Notes: generated by a model not told the origin, from the sequence alone. Shown: positions 1-8,506, counted from the first letter of the stretch. The stretch: DNA of 64,000 nucleotides from Bacteroidota bacterium (GCA_022564295.1 JADFLR010000019.1:16228-80227); one strand, 5' to 3'. Made by a program: numbers and translations.

Positions 1-1065
1 AAGCTCAACATACTTCTCATAGTCAGCCAGTGATTTTTTGTATTCTTTAAGATCATAGTAGGCATTTCCTAAGTTATAATAAGGGGATTTATATTTCGGA
101 TCTGCTTCTATCGCTTTGTTGTATAATTCTATGGATTTTTTGAATTCTTTAAGATCATAGTAGGTTAATCCTAAGTTACTATAAGGGAGTGCATGATTTG
201 GATCGACTTTTATCGCTTTATTGTAAAACTCTATGGCTTTGTCGTATTCTTTAAGATAATAGTAGGCTAATCCTAAGTTATTATAAGGGAGTGTATATTT
301 CGGATCGGTTTCTATCGCTTTGTGGTAAAATTCTTTGGCTTTGTCGTATTCTTTAAGATCATAGTAGGTTAATCCTAAGTTATAATAGGCGGATGCATAT
401 TTCGGATCGGCTTCTATCGCTTTGTTGTAAAATTCTTTGGCTTTTTTGTATTCTTTAAGATCATGGTAGGTTAATCCTAAGTTATTATAAGGGAGTGCAT
501 ATTTCGGATCGGCTTCTATCGCTTTATTAAAAAACTCTATGGCTTTGTCGTATTCTTTAAGATAATAGTAGGCTAATCCCAAGTTATTATAAGGGAGTGT
601 ATATTTTGGATCGGCTTCTATCGCTTTGTGGTAAAATTCTTTGGCTTTGTCGTATTCTTTAAGATCATAGTAGGTTAATCCTAAGTTATAATAGGCGGAT
701 GCATATTTAGGATCAGCTTCTATTGCTTTGTTATAAAACTTTATGGCTTTGTCGTATTCTTTAAGATAATAGTAGGTTAATCCTAAGTTATAATAAGGGA
801 GTGTATATTTCGGATCGACTTCTATCGCTTTATTGTAAAACTCTATGGCTTTGTTGTATTCTTTAAGATCATAGTAGGTTAATCCTAAGTTATAATAAGC
901 GGGTGCATGATTCGGATCGGCTTCATTTGCTTTGTTATAAAACTCTATTGCATTGTCGTATTCTTTAAGATAATAGTAGGCTGATCCTAAGTTATTATAA
1001 GGAAGTGTATATTTCGGATCGGCTTTTATCGCTTTGTTGTAAAACTCTTTGGCTTTCTCGTATTC
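1..1065 (-). repeat. Tandem 102-bp TPR-coding DNA repeats
   Basis: About ten near-identical 102-bp units are read directly in the DNA; each contains a tattctttaagat-type block followed by gtaggttaatcctaag. Segments 224-450 and 530-756 are nearly identical at an offset of exactly 306 bp, so a three-unit block was itself duplicated. Such arrays change length by slippage or unequal recombination and are prone to misassembly. Confidence 0.85.
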
Positions 1066-1323
1066 TTTATTATCAAAGTAATAATTACCCTTATAGTTAT
1101 TCCCTTTTGAATGTTTAGGATTAATGGATAGAGCTTTCTCTGCGGCCTCATTACTGAGATCATCTTTCTTTAATTCATAAAATGCCTGCGCCTTTTCTGC
1201 ATATAGATCTGCACTATTTAGAGTTTTTAGTATAGTGTCAGTAAGTAATTCAATTACTTCATTATACTCTTTATCCTTGTTTAAAGACTGCGCTTTATTT
1301 AAAAGTTCTTTTAAGCTGGCCAT
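1..1323 (-). CDS. Tetratricopeptide repeat (TPR) protein, C-terminus cut by window edge
   Basis: An open frame of 441 codons starts at ATG 1321-1323 and runs off the left edge. After about 70 N-terminal residues, it is a run of 34-residue TPR units of the form NLGLTYYDLKEYDKAIEFY followed by NKAIEADPKY, typical of TPR helices. TPR arrays bind other proteins; no partner or catalytic domain is visible. There is no signal peptide, so it is probably cytoplasmic. The units are almost identical at DNA level (102-bp period, with a 306-bp higher-order period), which implies recent expansion. It is the last visible gene of the minus-strand accessory array and lies just beyond a repeat module. The fold is clear and the function unknown. 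Confidence 0.85.
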   Translation of the reverse strand, partial: MASLKELLNKAQSLNKDKEYNEVIELLTDTILKTLNSADLYAEKAQAFYELKKDDLSNEAAEKALSINPKHSKGNNYKGNYYFDNKEYEKAKEFYNKAIKADPKYTLPYNNLGSAYYYLKEYDNAIEFYNKANEADPNHAPAYYNLGLTYYDLKEYNKAIEFYNKAIEVDPKYTLPYYNLGLTYYYLKEYDKAIKFYNKAIEADPKYASAYYNLGLTYYDLKEYDKAKEFYHKAIEADPKYTLPYNNLGLAYYYLKEYDKAIEFFNKAIEADPKYALPYNNLGLTYHDLKEYKKAKEFYNKAIEADPKYASAYYNLGLTYYDLKEYDKAKEFYHKAIETDPKYTLPYNNLGLAYYYLKEYDKAIEFYNKAIKVDPNHALPYSNLGLTYYDLKEFKKSIELYNKAIEADPKYKSPYYNLGNAYYDLKEYKKSLADYEKYVEL

Positions 1324-1339
1324 TGTATTCTTTTGCTCA

Positions 1340-1631
1340 ATAAATGCAAAGCGTTTTAACCGTAAATTAATTAGTAAAGTATGTTATTACAAATATATGT
1401 TTTCTCATTTTAAGTTATAATTTGTAAACCTTGCTTAATAATAAAGACAGGGGTTAAACAATTATAACTTTCTCGCAACCACAACAACAGTTTTTATATT
1501 CTCTACAACGCCGCTTCCTTCGTTTATTGCTTCGAGAAAGATAATATAAATTCCTATACGCAGTGCTTCGCCGGAATCATCTCTTCCATCGAAAATAACT
1601 GAGTGGGACGAGCCGCTTGCCGGCTGTTTGT
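1340..1631 (-). repeat. Repeat module A: T9SS-protein tail fragment plus 3' spacer
   Basis: Positions 1462-1631 encode, on the minus strand, a degraded copy of the last ~57 codons of the lamin-tail/T9SS protein at 10382-12829, with the same stop position and a matching RKL end. The following ~110 bp (about 1350-1461) match the 3' flank of that gene, including the tgcttaata and gtaaattaa blocks. No start codon or upstream domain remains. It fills the 380-bp gap between the TPR gene and the deiodinase-like gene; no intact gene was seen here. Confidence 0.8.
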
Positions 1632-1699
1632 CTACGTTAAGTATTACAAGCGTAGAATCCCATAGAGTGCTATGATTTCATATACATTATTGTGTGTAG
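1632..1699 (-). other. attC-like stem-loop after the deiodinase-like gene
   Basis: The outer arms are ctacgtt and gtgtgtag. The inner imperfect inverted repeat is gaatcccatag / ctatgatttc. It lies exactly between the stop codon of the 1706-2383 gene and the start of the tail-fragment homology. The position and nested-arm layout resemble an integron attC site; the sequence match is weak. Confidence 0.35.
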
Positions 1700-1705
1700 G
1701 TATTT

Positions 1706-2383
1706 TTATTTGTACGCTTCATTCGCTTTTTTATGTAGTTTTAGAAGTCCTGGAATTCCTTTAATCAAATCCCAAATGGCTATAAATCCACCTTGAGAAA
1801 GAGCCTTCAACATAATAAAAGGATTTGGTTTTGCCGGTTCAAAATGCTCTTCCGTGATAATTCGATTCTTATTTAAAGTGGATAACACTTCTGAAACTTT
1901 TGCTGGATTATTCCAATCCCCTCTAAAGACTACTGTCCCTTCGGTATTGATTATATATAACATATCGGGCAAACCGCCATATTGTAAATGGAAATCACCA
2001 TTTAAGTTGTCAATTAGGATAACTCTATTTTCACCATATAATTTCTTTGTCTTGGTGGCTAAATTTATTTTTTGTTTTAAAGTTCGATGCTCTGTTGTTC
2101 TTTCACCGGGATGTGCTTCACGGACATAAATCAATAAGAAACCGACATTTGGAAACTTGTCCTTTAAGTTCTCCATTTTGGGGATACACTTTGCATACAT
2201 TGGGCAAGTAATACTTCCTGTTTCGAGTACGATCGGTTTATCCAAAAAACCTGAAAGCATAACCTGTTTCCCATTTATGTCATATAAGTGCAAGTCGATA
2301 AGCTTTTCCCCCGCTTTTGGACCTGGGAAATTTGCCAAATCATAGAATTTCGTCTTAAAATTTTTATAATTATAATCTGTCAT
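1706..2383 (-). CDS. Iodothyronine deiodinase-like thioredoxin-fold protein (Cys form)
   Basis: 225 aa, no signal peptide. Residues about 24-170 have a thioredoxin/peroxiredoxin layout. GSITCPMY at 56-63 sits where deiodinases carry their Sec-Pro active site, and FLLIYVREAHPGE at 82-94 is close to the deiodinase signature FLLxYIxEAHP. The active residue is Cys60, with another Cys at 66, so a thiol redox role is more likely than selenium chemistry. The C-terminal ~50 residues are amphipathic and not assigned. The gene is a single cassette between repeat modules A and B. The family call is fairly secure; the substrate is unknown. Confidence 0.7.
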   Translation of the reverse strand: MTDYNYKNFKTKFYDLANFPGPKAGEKLIDLHLYDINGKQVMLSGFLDKPIVLETGSITCPMYAKCIPKMENLKDKFPNVGFLLIYVREAHPGERTTEHRTLKQKINLATKTKKLYGENRVILIDNLNGDFHLQYGGLPDMLYIINTEGTVVFRGDWNNPAKVSEVLSTLNKNRIITEEHFEPAKPNPFIMLKALSQGGFIAIWDLIKGIPGLLKLHKKANEAYK

Positions 2384-2439
2384 TTCTATTATTTATTGCT
2401 TACACACAACTTCTTAATAAACCTGTATGTTGACAGGCA

Positions 2440-2660
2440 GGCGATGCGTTGTAACTGCAAATTAACAAGTAAAGTATGTTATTACAAATATAGTCAAACA
2501 CCTTTGCCGTTTTCTCTTTTTAAGTTGTACTTCTTACAATAATCTCGTGAAATAGAAGGAAGCTTCTAATCTTTTCCTACAAGGACACCTGCTATAAAAC
2601 CATTTCCTAATATTATTCAACTTCCCAACCAATGCTTAATAACTTAGGTAGGGGTTTTTA
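2440..2660 (-). repeat. Repeat module B: spacer copy interrupted, no tail fragment
   Basis: Positions 2450-2490 carry the gtaactgcaaattaac and gtaaagtatgttattac blocks shared with the other modules. Positions 2621-2656 carry the ccaaccaatgcttaataac block and the ggggtt end. About 130 bp of unmatched sequence lies between them. The tail-coding part is absent and continues instead in module C beyond the PP2C gene. The 488-bp gap between flanking genes (2384-2871) holds only this and AT-rich sequence. Confidence 0.6.
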
Positions 2661-2871
2661 TATTCGGTTGTTTCTGTATTTTTTTGTAATATACTAAGAA
2701 ATTAATTTGGAGTCAGTGTCCAATTATCAAGTATTAAGGCCTTACGTAGAGTTATTTAGGATGATCATCACAAACGGTTTCAATCTTATTTTAATATATG
2801 TTAAATACTTTATTATTTGAAGATATCACTGCAAGAAAGTAATTTATTAATGATTGTATTATATAAACATT

Positions 2872-3888
2872 ATGAATAAAAATATCATTGATCGTTTTCG
2901 TGATTCCGTAAAGGCTAAACGAGATTCTTTACTAGAACTACTTAGTATAAATTCACCCTCAAAAAATTTATGTTTAGGTAATTGTGGTGTTGATGAGGTA
3001 TCCAATTTAATTCAAGAGCATAATGGCGTTTTAGAGCGTATAGACAAAGGGGAATTTGGAAAATGTGTCGAATGCGACGAAGAAGGAGAAGTAGAGATTG
3101 ATCGTCTGGAACTTGATTTCACAACACAAGTTTGCCTGGGTCATTATTCAGATACACAGCTTGAGGCATTAGAAGATGATCTTGAATTAGCAGCTAAAGT
3201 TCAGAAACAACTATTACCGCAGGAGCTTCCCATTCTCCCAGGAATTCAAATTGCTGCTCACACTGAACCAGCTCATATAGTTAGTGGCGATTATTTTGAT
3301 TTCTATAAATATCCAGATAACTCTCAGGGAATAGCAGTAGCTGATGTAATGGGGAAGGGATTATCTGCTAGTATGCTTATGTCAAAACTGCAAGCTTACT
3401 TACGTATATTGGGCCCAGAACAGACTGAACTACATTCACTTGCTACACGACTGAATGAACTGTTTCGTTATAATTTAACATTAATACGTTTTATAAGTTT
3501 ATTTCTTATAAGATTAGATACGAAAGTAAAGATACTGAATTATTGTAATGCAGGTCATAACCCAGGAATTTGGTGGGATGCTGATATGAATTCCATTCAA
3601 TTATTAAAACCTACGGGACCAGCGATAGGTCTATCTCATACTGCGGAATTTTCTTCAAAAAACATCCAATTGAATTCCGGAGATTTAATTGTAATATATA
3701 CGGATGGGATAGTTGAAGCAAGAGATGAGAATAATGAAGAATTTGGACAACAACGACTGGAAAACTTTGTTAAAGAAAATAAGGATAAATCAGCAAAGGA
3801 ATTTTTGAGTGATTTTAGAAAATTATTTGAAGAATTTACAAAATGTATTCGAGATGATATAACGATACTGGTCTTAAAAGTTTTATAA
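2872..3888 (+). CDS. PP2C/SpoIIE-type (RsbU-like) phosphatase with DksA-like zinc-finger N-terminus
   Basis: 338 aa from ATG 2872; an upstream TTG at 2854 is also in frame but less convincing. The C-terminal 220 residues are a PPM phosphatase: SGDYFDF (Asp140), VADVMGKG (Asp158), NAGHNP, YTDGIVEA and terminal DDITILVL supply the metal-binding acids. Such proteins dephosphorylate Ser/Thr-phosphorylated anti-sigma antagonists. Residues 50-91 (ERIDKGEFGKCVECDEEG, then Cys88 and His91) resemble the zinc finger of DksA/TraR proteins, an unusual partner domain. This is the only plus-strand gene in the first array and it is flanked by a direct repeat (2621-2656 and 3938-3974). No partner anti-sigma factor is nearby. 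Confidence 0.8.
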   Translation: MNKNIIDRFRDSVKAKRDSLLELLSINSPSKNLCLGNCGVDEVSNLIQEHNGVLERIDKGEFGKCVECDEEGEVEIDRLELDFTTQVCLGHYSDTQLEALEDDLELAAKVQKQLLPQELPILPGIQIAAHTEPAHIVSGDYFDFYKYPDNSQGIAVADVMGKGLSASMLMSKLQAYLRILGPEQTELHSLATRLNELFRYNLTLIRFISLFLIRLDTKVKILNYCNAGHNPGIWWDADMNSIQLLKPTGPAIGLSHTAEFSSKNIQLNSGDLIVIYTDGIVEARDENNEEFGQQRLENFVKENKDKSAKEFLSDFRKLFEEFTKCIRDDITILVLKVL

Positions 3889-3937
3889 ATAAACATTTAT
3901 ATTGATAAGCGTAACAAGTTAAATGTTAAGAATTGCC

Positions 3938-4150
3938 TTTCACCAACCACTACTTAATAACATAGGCAAGGGTTAAACAATTATAATTTCCTCGAAACAA
4001 CAACAACAGTTTTCATATTTTCTACAACGCCGCTTCCCTTGTTAATTGATTCTAAAAAGATAATATAAATTCCTATACGAAGCGCTTCGCCTGAATCATC
4101 TCTTCCATCGAAAATAACAGAACCGGAAGAACCGCTTGCCCGACTGTTTG
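3938..4150 (-). repeat. Repeat module C: direct repeat plus T9SS-tail fragment
   Basis: Positions 3938-3974 repeat the 2621-2656 block (caaccac..cttaataaca..gg). Positions 3981-4150 encode a degraded copy of the final ~57 codons of the T9SS protein at 10382-12829, keeping the SGSSGSVIFDGRDDSGEAL core. A 75-aa reading frame here is an artefact formed by this tail joined to the adjacent stem-loop. It fills the 340-bp gap 3889-4228. Confidence 0.8.
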
Positions 4151-4217
4151 CCAACGTTGGGCTAAATAACGTTGCTGTCCTGCAGGGCAGATATGATTTT
4201 TTAGCCATTGTTAGCGG
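4150..4217 (-). other. attC-like stem-loop after the AAA_13 gene
   Basis: Nested inverted repeats: outer gccaac / gttagc (4150-4155, 4210-4215), middle ggctaaa / tttagcc (4160-4166, 4200-4206), inner ctgtcc..gggcag around 4175-4190. It lies between the ATPase stop and the tail fragment, with GTTRGC-like ends, close to the R''-L''-L'-R' plan of an integron attC site. It is the best attC candidate in the window. Confidence 0.5.
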
Positions 4218-4228
4218 TTTGTGCTTTT

Positions 4229-6634
4229 TTATAATTCATTGTCAATTAGGTTTAAAGTATCTGTTACAAAGTTTGAAAGCTCAGTTCTATTCATTGTATT
4301 TGGATTTGCTCCTAATATCGTATAGTCAGGAATTGGTTCTCCGTGGTGCGGTCTGCAAGAAATTCCATTTATTAGATTTAGCATAGAAATGATTGTTGTT
4401 CTATTTGCGTTGTTTCTAAATACAACCCCTTGATTGATCAAAGCAGTTATTAATCTTCCCAGCGTTTGATCATTTGGAGGTAATGCACTTATTTGTCTGT
4501 AGAACTTAAACCGAATATGTGCTTCGAGAACATTACGCAACCAACCCAATACAATCTCCTTCTTACTAAGGTCAGGATGTCGTAAGAAATTTTCTAATTC
4601 TTTAATATGCCTGAAATAATCATTCTCAACTAAGGTCTCCAAAACCAAAGGTTCAATTACGGATGCTCTAGCTGTAAAGTCTTCAGTTATTCGTAAAGTT
4701 TTTTTGTCACCAGGTGCAAAACCTTTTGATAGTTCGTGAAGGAAAAACTCATTATGGCTAAGAACAATTACTTGTTTGATATTCGGAAATAAATCTTTAA
4801 TGAGTTGCACTGTATACATCCTTCTGTTACTGTCAAAACTTGATAGAGGGTCATCAAAAACTAAAACCTTGTTATTTACATTTGGGTCAATGTCCAATTT
4901 AGAAAGAAAAAATGCCAAAGCTATTGTGCTTCTATCTCCTTCGCTTAAACAATCCTTTACACTGTTTGGCTGACTAGGTTCAAAGGAAATGTCTTGTCCC
5001 TCAATGGTTAGTTTGTATCCTATTTTACTTTGTGTCGCCATTCCACGAGGAGGAACATGCACTACATCATCAATTCTGAAAGGTGTCTTAAATACAGTTC
5101 CTAAGTAATGATTGATACGAGTTTTATAACTATTAAAAAAGGTTGTCACTGCGGTTTGTTGTTGCTGAACTAACAGGGGATATGCCGTTTCTAATGTTCT
5201 AAGATTTTGTCTTTCTGTTGTTAACTGATTGCAGAGTACCACAATGGGTGTCTCAAATCGCTTCTTAATTCTTTTCAATCTGTCAACTTCAAGCTGTGCA
5301 TTGACTACGGTTCGAATACTGGCACGAAAAGTAGTGATGGCATTATTGTAGGTATTAATGCTTTGGTTATAGCTGTCAATATTTGTATTAATTGTTTGTA
5401 AAGAAGATTGAAAATCCGTGGCTGTGGCGGTAGCCACTACCGCAGAAGGATTTTGAAGTTTTTGTTGAACTGTTGCAACGAGTGCTTGAAACTCTGCTCT
5501 TAAATTTGCTTCATCAGCTATAATACTGAAAGTTGGAGATTGAACCGTGTTTGGTAGGTGTGCAGTCCATGAAGCAATGCGTCCTGTGTTTATTTGATTG
5601 ACATTGTTAAATGCCTGTATAGCCGTTTCTAGGTTGAAAGCTTGAAATGTAGTCAAATGGGCTTGTATTCGCTGAATTAACGAATTGAAAGCTGCATTGA
5701 ATTGAAATGCATAAGCGTTAATAATTTCAATAGTGTTGTCAATTGTTTGCTTACAAAATGGACAAGAAAGAGTAATTGGATTGTTGTCATTAGCAGTCGC
5801 TTGTTTACTCTCTATGTATGCAAAACCTTTTTGTAGCCAATTTTCAGGTCCATCAATCGAATTGTCAGCCAAATCTTGACAATGATTTGAAAATAAAGTT
5901 TGCAATGCTGTATTTTGAATAGCCTGTGAAGTTGTTTGCAAATCGGTTATTAGAGAATTAAAGTCAATACCCGAATTTATTCGAACAAGTTGGGAGAGAG
6001 GTTGTAGCGTTTGAATTACAGAATTTGCATTAGCGCTTACTAAAGCCGCTTCTGCCGTTGCAATCAGTTGGTCAATATTATTTGCTTGTGGAATTGCAAG
6101 GAACGATGTAATTAAATCAGGAGTTAAGTTATTCCCGACTTGTTGTATTAATTGTTGTCCAATATTTGTCTGTAATTGTCTTGATGTTGTTTTATCGGTT
6201 TTGTTTCGTTCAATTTGTTGTTGAATTGCTATCCCTTGTGCACCTATTACAAATTGATGAAGATGTTTTTTATGTTCTTCATTAAAGTCAAAACCTGAGT
6301 AAATATTTTCGTCTACAAAGTGAATGTCAAAAATTTCAATATCGGGAAAAGGAGCTGTCCAACCTGTTGTCGGATTAAATGTATGATGTGTGTCTCCTGA
6401 AATGTTTCTCTGAACAATTTGTGCTGCTTGTTGTGTGGTTTGATTTATAGATTTTCTTCTTTTAACAAGGCAGGGTTTGTTTTGAGTTAAAGAGCGAAGT
6501 AAAGATGTCAAGGTTGTTTTACCACTACCGTTGTCACCGTAAATAAGTGTTAATTTCTTGAAAGCTACATCACCAGTAGCCAGATAGTTTTTAAACTTTC
6601 CAATAGATATAAGTCGTTCAATTTTATGTATCAT
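4229..6634 (-). CDS. AAA_13-family ATPase, RloC/PrrC-like, with zinc-hook CxxC
   Basis: 801 aa. GDNGSGKTT at 33-41 is the Walker A motif. Near residue 575 a LSEGDRS segment forms the ABC signature, then VLVFDDPLSSFDS is Walker B and LSHNEFFL carries the switch His. Between the two halves lies a long Gln/Asn-rich helical region with CPFC at 291-294, positioned like the zinc hook of RloC/Rad50 proteins. The C-terminal ~200 residues, with SCRPHHGEPIPDY, match the end of AAA_13 proteins. RloC and PrrC are anticodon nucleases that block phage growth; whether this C-terminus is a nuclease cannot be read from the sequence. It is a single-gene cassette, so a stand-alone defence role is plausible but inferred. 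Confidence 0.75.
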   Translation of the reverse strand: MIHKIERLISIGKFKNYLATGDVAFKKLTLIYGDNGSGKTTLTSLLRSLTQNKPCLVKRRKSINQTTQQAAQIVQRNISGDTHHTFNPTTGWTAPFPDIEIFDIHFVDENIYSGFDFNEEHKKHLHQFVIGAQGIAIQQQIERNKTDKTTSRQLQTNIGQQLIQQVGNNLTPDLITSFLAIPQANNIDQLIATAEAALVSANANSVIQTLQPLSQLVRINSGIDFNSLITDLQTTSQAIQNTALQTLFSNHCQDLADNSIDGPENWLQKGFAYIESKQATANDNNPITLSCPFCKQTIDNTIEIINAYAFQFNAAFNSLIQRIQAHLTTFQAFNLETAIQAFNNVNQINTGRIASWTAHLPNTVQSPTFSIIADEANLRAEFQALVATVQQKLQNPSAVVATATATDFQSSLQTINTNIDSYNQSINTYNNAITTFRASIRTVVNAQLEVDRLKRIKKRFETPIVVLCNQLTTERQNLRTLETAYPLLVQQQQTAVTTFFNSYKTRINHYLGTVFKTPFRIDDVVHVPPRGMATQSKIGYKLTIEGQDISFEPSQPNSVKDCLSEGDRSTIALAFFLSKLDIDPNVNNKVLVFDDPLSSFDSNRRMYTVQLIKDLFPNIKQVIVLSHNEFFLHELSKGFAPGDKKTLRITEDFTARASVIEPLVLETLVENDYFRHIKELENFLRHPDLSKKEIVLGWLRNVLEAHIRFKFYRQISALPPNDQTLGRLITALINQGVVFRNNANRTTIISMLNLINGISCRPHHGEPIPDYTILGANPNTMNRTELSNFVTDTLNLIDNEL

Positions 6635-6689
6635 TTTTCAACTTGTGATGTAGTTTCAGCATGACCACTAACGTCCCGATATACGTAAT

Positions 6690-6822
6690 GCGGTTTAACT
6701 GCAAAATTACCAACTATTATTCAGGTTACAAACACCAGTAAAATAAAATAGGCAGGGATTTAATGATTATAATTTTCTCGCAACAAAACTATGGTTTTCA
6801 TATTCTCTACAACACCTTGATG
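6690..6822 (-). repeat. Repeat module D: spacer and truncated tail fragment
   Basis: Positions 6694-6715 carry the taactgcaaaattacc motif. From 6767 to about 6820 the last ~17 codons of the T9SS tail are recognisable (ctcgcaac, then ttttcatattctctac), and the copy then stops abruptly within a few bases of the sulfatase stop codon. It is the shortest tail copy; the sulfatase junction lies inside the tail instead of at its usual boundary. Confidence 0.7.
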
Positions 6823-6827
6823 AAGCC

Positions 6828-8399
6828 TCATCTGTCATAATCCGGTACTGCCTTGCTCCAGCCATCAGCAAGTTGTTCTGACAACTTTCTAACCACCGCA
6901 CCATATTCCTCCATTTCCGCAACATTTATCTTCTCGTATGGATCGTTTAAACGATCGTACATTTCCGCCTTCACATATTCACCCCTCTTTCCAGTGGTAT
7001 TATCCCAGGTGTACCACTCAATGTAATGATGCTCCTTAGTATTGATGGAATAACCCATGTATCGCCCGCCATCTGCTGCAACCTTTGGCCTTCGGTGAAA
7101 TTGACTAAACGCTGCTTTTTTCCAGGGAAGTTCCGGATCGCTTAGTAGTGGAACGAAACTGGTACCCTGTAAATAATCCGGGACTTCTATTCCGGCCAGT
7201 TCACACAGCGACGGAAATATATCTACCAGTTCGGTAATGGCATACGTTTCAATGTTTCTTAATTTTTGGCCTGGATATCGAATGATCATGGGCACTTGCA
7301 AGTCGATGTTATAATTTGTCATTTTCCCCCAGCTATTATGGTCACCTAATTTCCAGCCATGGTCACCCCAGATAATGATGATTGTATTTTCATAAATCCC
7401 CAACTCTTTCAAATGGTTCACCAGATCTCCAACTAATGCATCTATGTAACTCACGCTTGCATAATAACCATGTTTCAATATGCGTGCGGTATCCTCGCTC
7501 ATGCGGTACGACGAGGTGGGATGGCCGATATGTTCAAATCCGTCATAATGTCTTAGTTCATACATGGAGTTCATTGTCCATATCGGGGCACCTTTTGGGA
7601 TATCGGGATTGGGTGCTAAAGGAATCGCATCAGGGTCATACATGTCCCAATATTTTTTTGGGACAGCAAATGGAAGGTGGGGTCGAAAATATCCGAGCCC
7701 GAGGTAGAAGGGCTTGTCCATTTCAGCAAGACGGGTAAGTGTTTGTTTGGCGAGTTCCGTCTGGGCACCATCGTAGTAAAGCGTGTCATGGACGTCTGCA
7801 TCCTCCCATGCCGGACCTGTATTCCATCCGTCTGCATATCTAATCGGTTGTAACTTCAACAATGAATCTCTTTTGATTTCCTGCGACTTATTCACTTCCT
7901 CGCTGATATAAAAAGTCTCACCATCCCTCCCGAGCCATTCGGATCGGACATAACGAGATGGACGCAAGTCCGGTTCATCCCATGATATGGAATCCGGCAT
8001 GTAGTTATGGAATATCTTACCGATGTTAACCGTGTAGTAGCCGTACCGGGAAAAATATTGTGGCATGGTGACCGTTTCCGGGTTGATCTCACGGAATTTG
8101 TCCCCAAGGTGCCAAACTCGTGTATAATCAGGTCTCAAGCCTGTCATCAGACTTGCCCGGGAAGGTGCACATACCGCAGATTGGCAAAATGTTTGTCTGA
8201 ATGTCATGCCCTCCTCAGACAAACGATCCAGGTTTGGGGTGATAGCCACCGTATCATCATATGCTCCCAATGTTGGGCGAAGGTCATCAATGGAGACAAA
8301 CAGAATGTTTGGTCTATCCGTAACAGTAGGATCGCCGCAACTAAAAGTAGCAATAATAAATAGGCAGACAAGCGACAAAAAATGGAGATACTTTTTCAT
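6828..8399 (-). CDS. Sulfatase, formylglycine type, exported lipoprotein (iduronate-2-sulfatase-like)
   Basis: 523 aa from ATG 8399, chosen because a lipoprotein signal begins there (MKKYLHF, hydrophobic core, ATFSC with Cys21); an upstream ATG adds 8 residues. Asp38-Asp39 in FVSIDDLRP begin the metal site. C77-A-P-S-R81 is the sulfatase signature whose Cys is converted to formylglycine, and IIIIWGDHGWKLGDHN supplies the second metal ligands. The overall pattern (RPNILFVSIDDLRP, GKIFHN, RPHLPF) is that of iduronate-2-sulfatase-like enzymes that desulfate polysaccharides. No anaerobic or FGE maturase is in view. Base composition is clearly richer in GC than its neighbours, suggesting recent transfer. 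Confidence 0.85.
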   Translation of the reverse strand: MKKYLHFLSLVCLFIIATFSCGDPTVTDRPNILFVSIDDLRPTLGAYDDTVAITPNLDRLSEEGMTFRQTFCQSAVCAPSRASLMTGLRPDYTRVWHLGDKFREINPETVTMPQYFSRYGYYTVNIGKIFHNYMPDSISWDEPDLRPSRYVRSEWLGRDGETFYISEEVNKSQEIKRDSLLKLQPIRYADGWNTGPAWEDADVHDTLYYDGAQTELAKQTLTRLAEMDKPFYLGLGYFRPHLPFAVPKKYWDMYDPDAIPLAPNPDIPKGAPIWTMNSMYELRHYDGFEHIGHPTSSYRMSEDTARILKHGYYASVSYIDALVGDLVNHLKELGIYENTIIIIWGDHGWKLGDHNSWGKMTNYNIDLQVPMIIRYPGQKLRNIETYAITELVDIFPSLCELAGIEVPDYLQGTSFVPLLSDPELPWKKAAFSQFHRRPKVAADGGRYMGYSINTKEHHYIEWYTWDNTTGKRGEYVKAEMYDRLNDPYEKINVAEMEEYGAVVRKLSEQLADGWSKAVPDYDR

Positions 8400-8454
8400 T
8401 AGTGTAATAAGATGAACAGTCATTAATTAAAATCCATTGATGTAAGTAATTACC

Positions 8455-8506
8455 GCTAACGGTCTGGCTAAACTGCGTTTTAATGCAGTTTAGGTTTTGT
8501 TGTAGC
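8455..8506 (-). other. attC-like perfect hairpin between the small membrane gene and the sulfatase
   Basis: A perfect 9-bp stem ctaaactgc / gcagtttag (8468-8476, 8485-8493) with an 8-nt loop is enclosed by gctaac (8455) and gttgtagc (8499-8506). On the minus strand it shares CAACAAAA, CATTAAAACGC and CGTTA blocks in the same order with the site at 9160-9212, which supports a common origin. Confidence 0.5.

Noticed and set aside
1..1065. Possible CRISPR array from regular repeats
   Set aside because: The repeat unit is 102 bp and in frame; it encodes TPR helices with no unique spacers.
1706..2383. Selenocysteine in the deiodinase-like protein
   Set aside because: The active position is an ordinary Cys codon; no in-frame TGA is needed.
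3981..4208. 75-aa reading frame as a gene
   Set aside because: It is a T9SS-tail fragment joined to an attC-like hairpin, with no domain of its own.
7382..8363. Several frames opposite the sulfatase gene
   Set aside because: They overlap a well-supported sulfatase and show no family features; the higher GC of this stretch makes chance frames longer.
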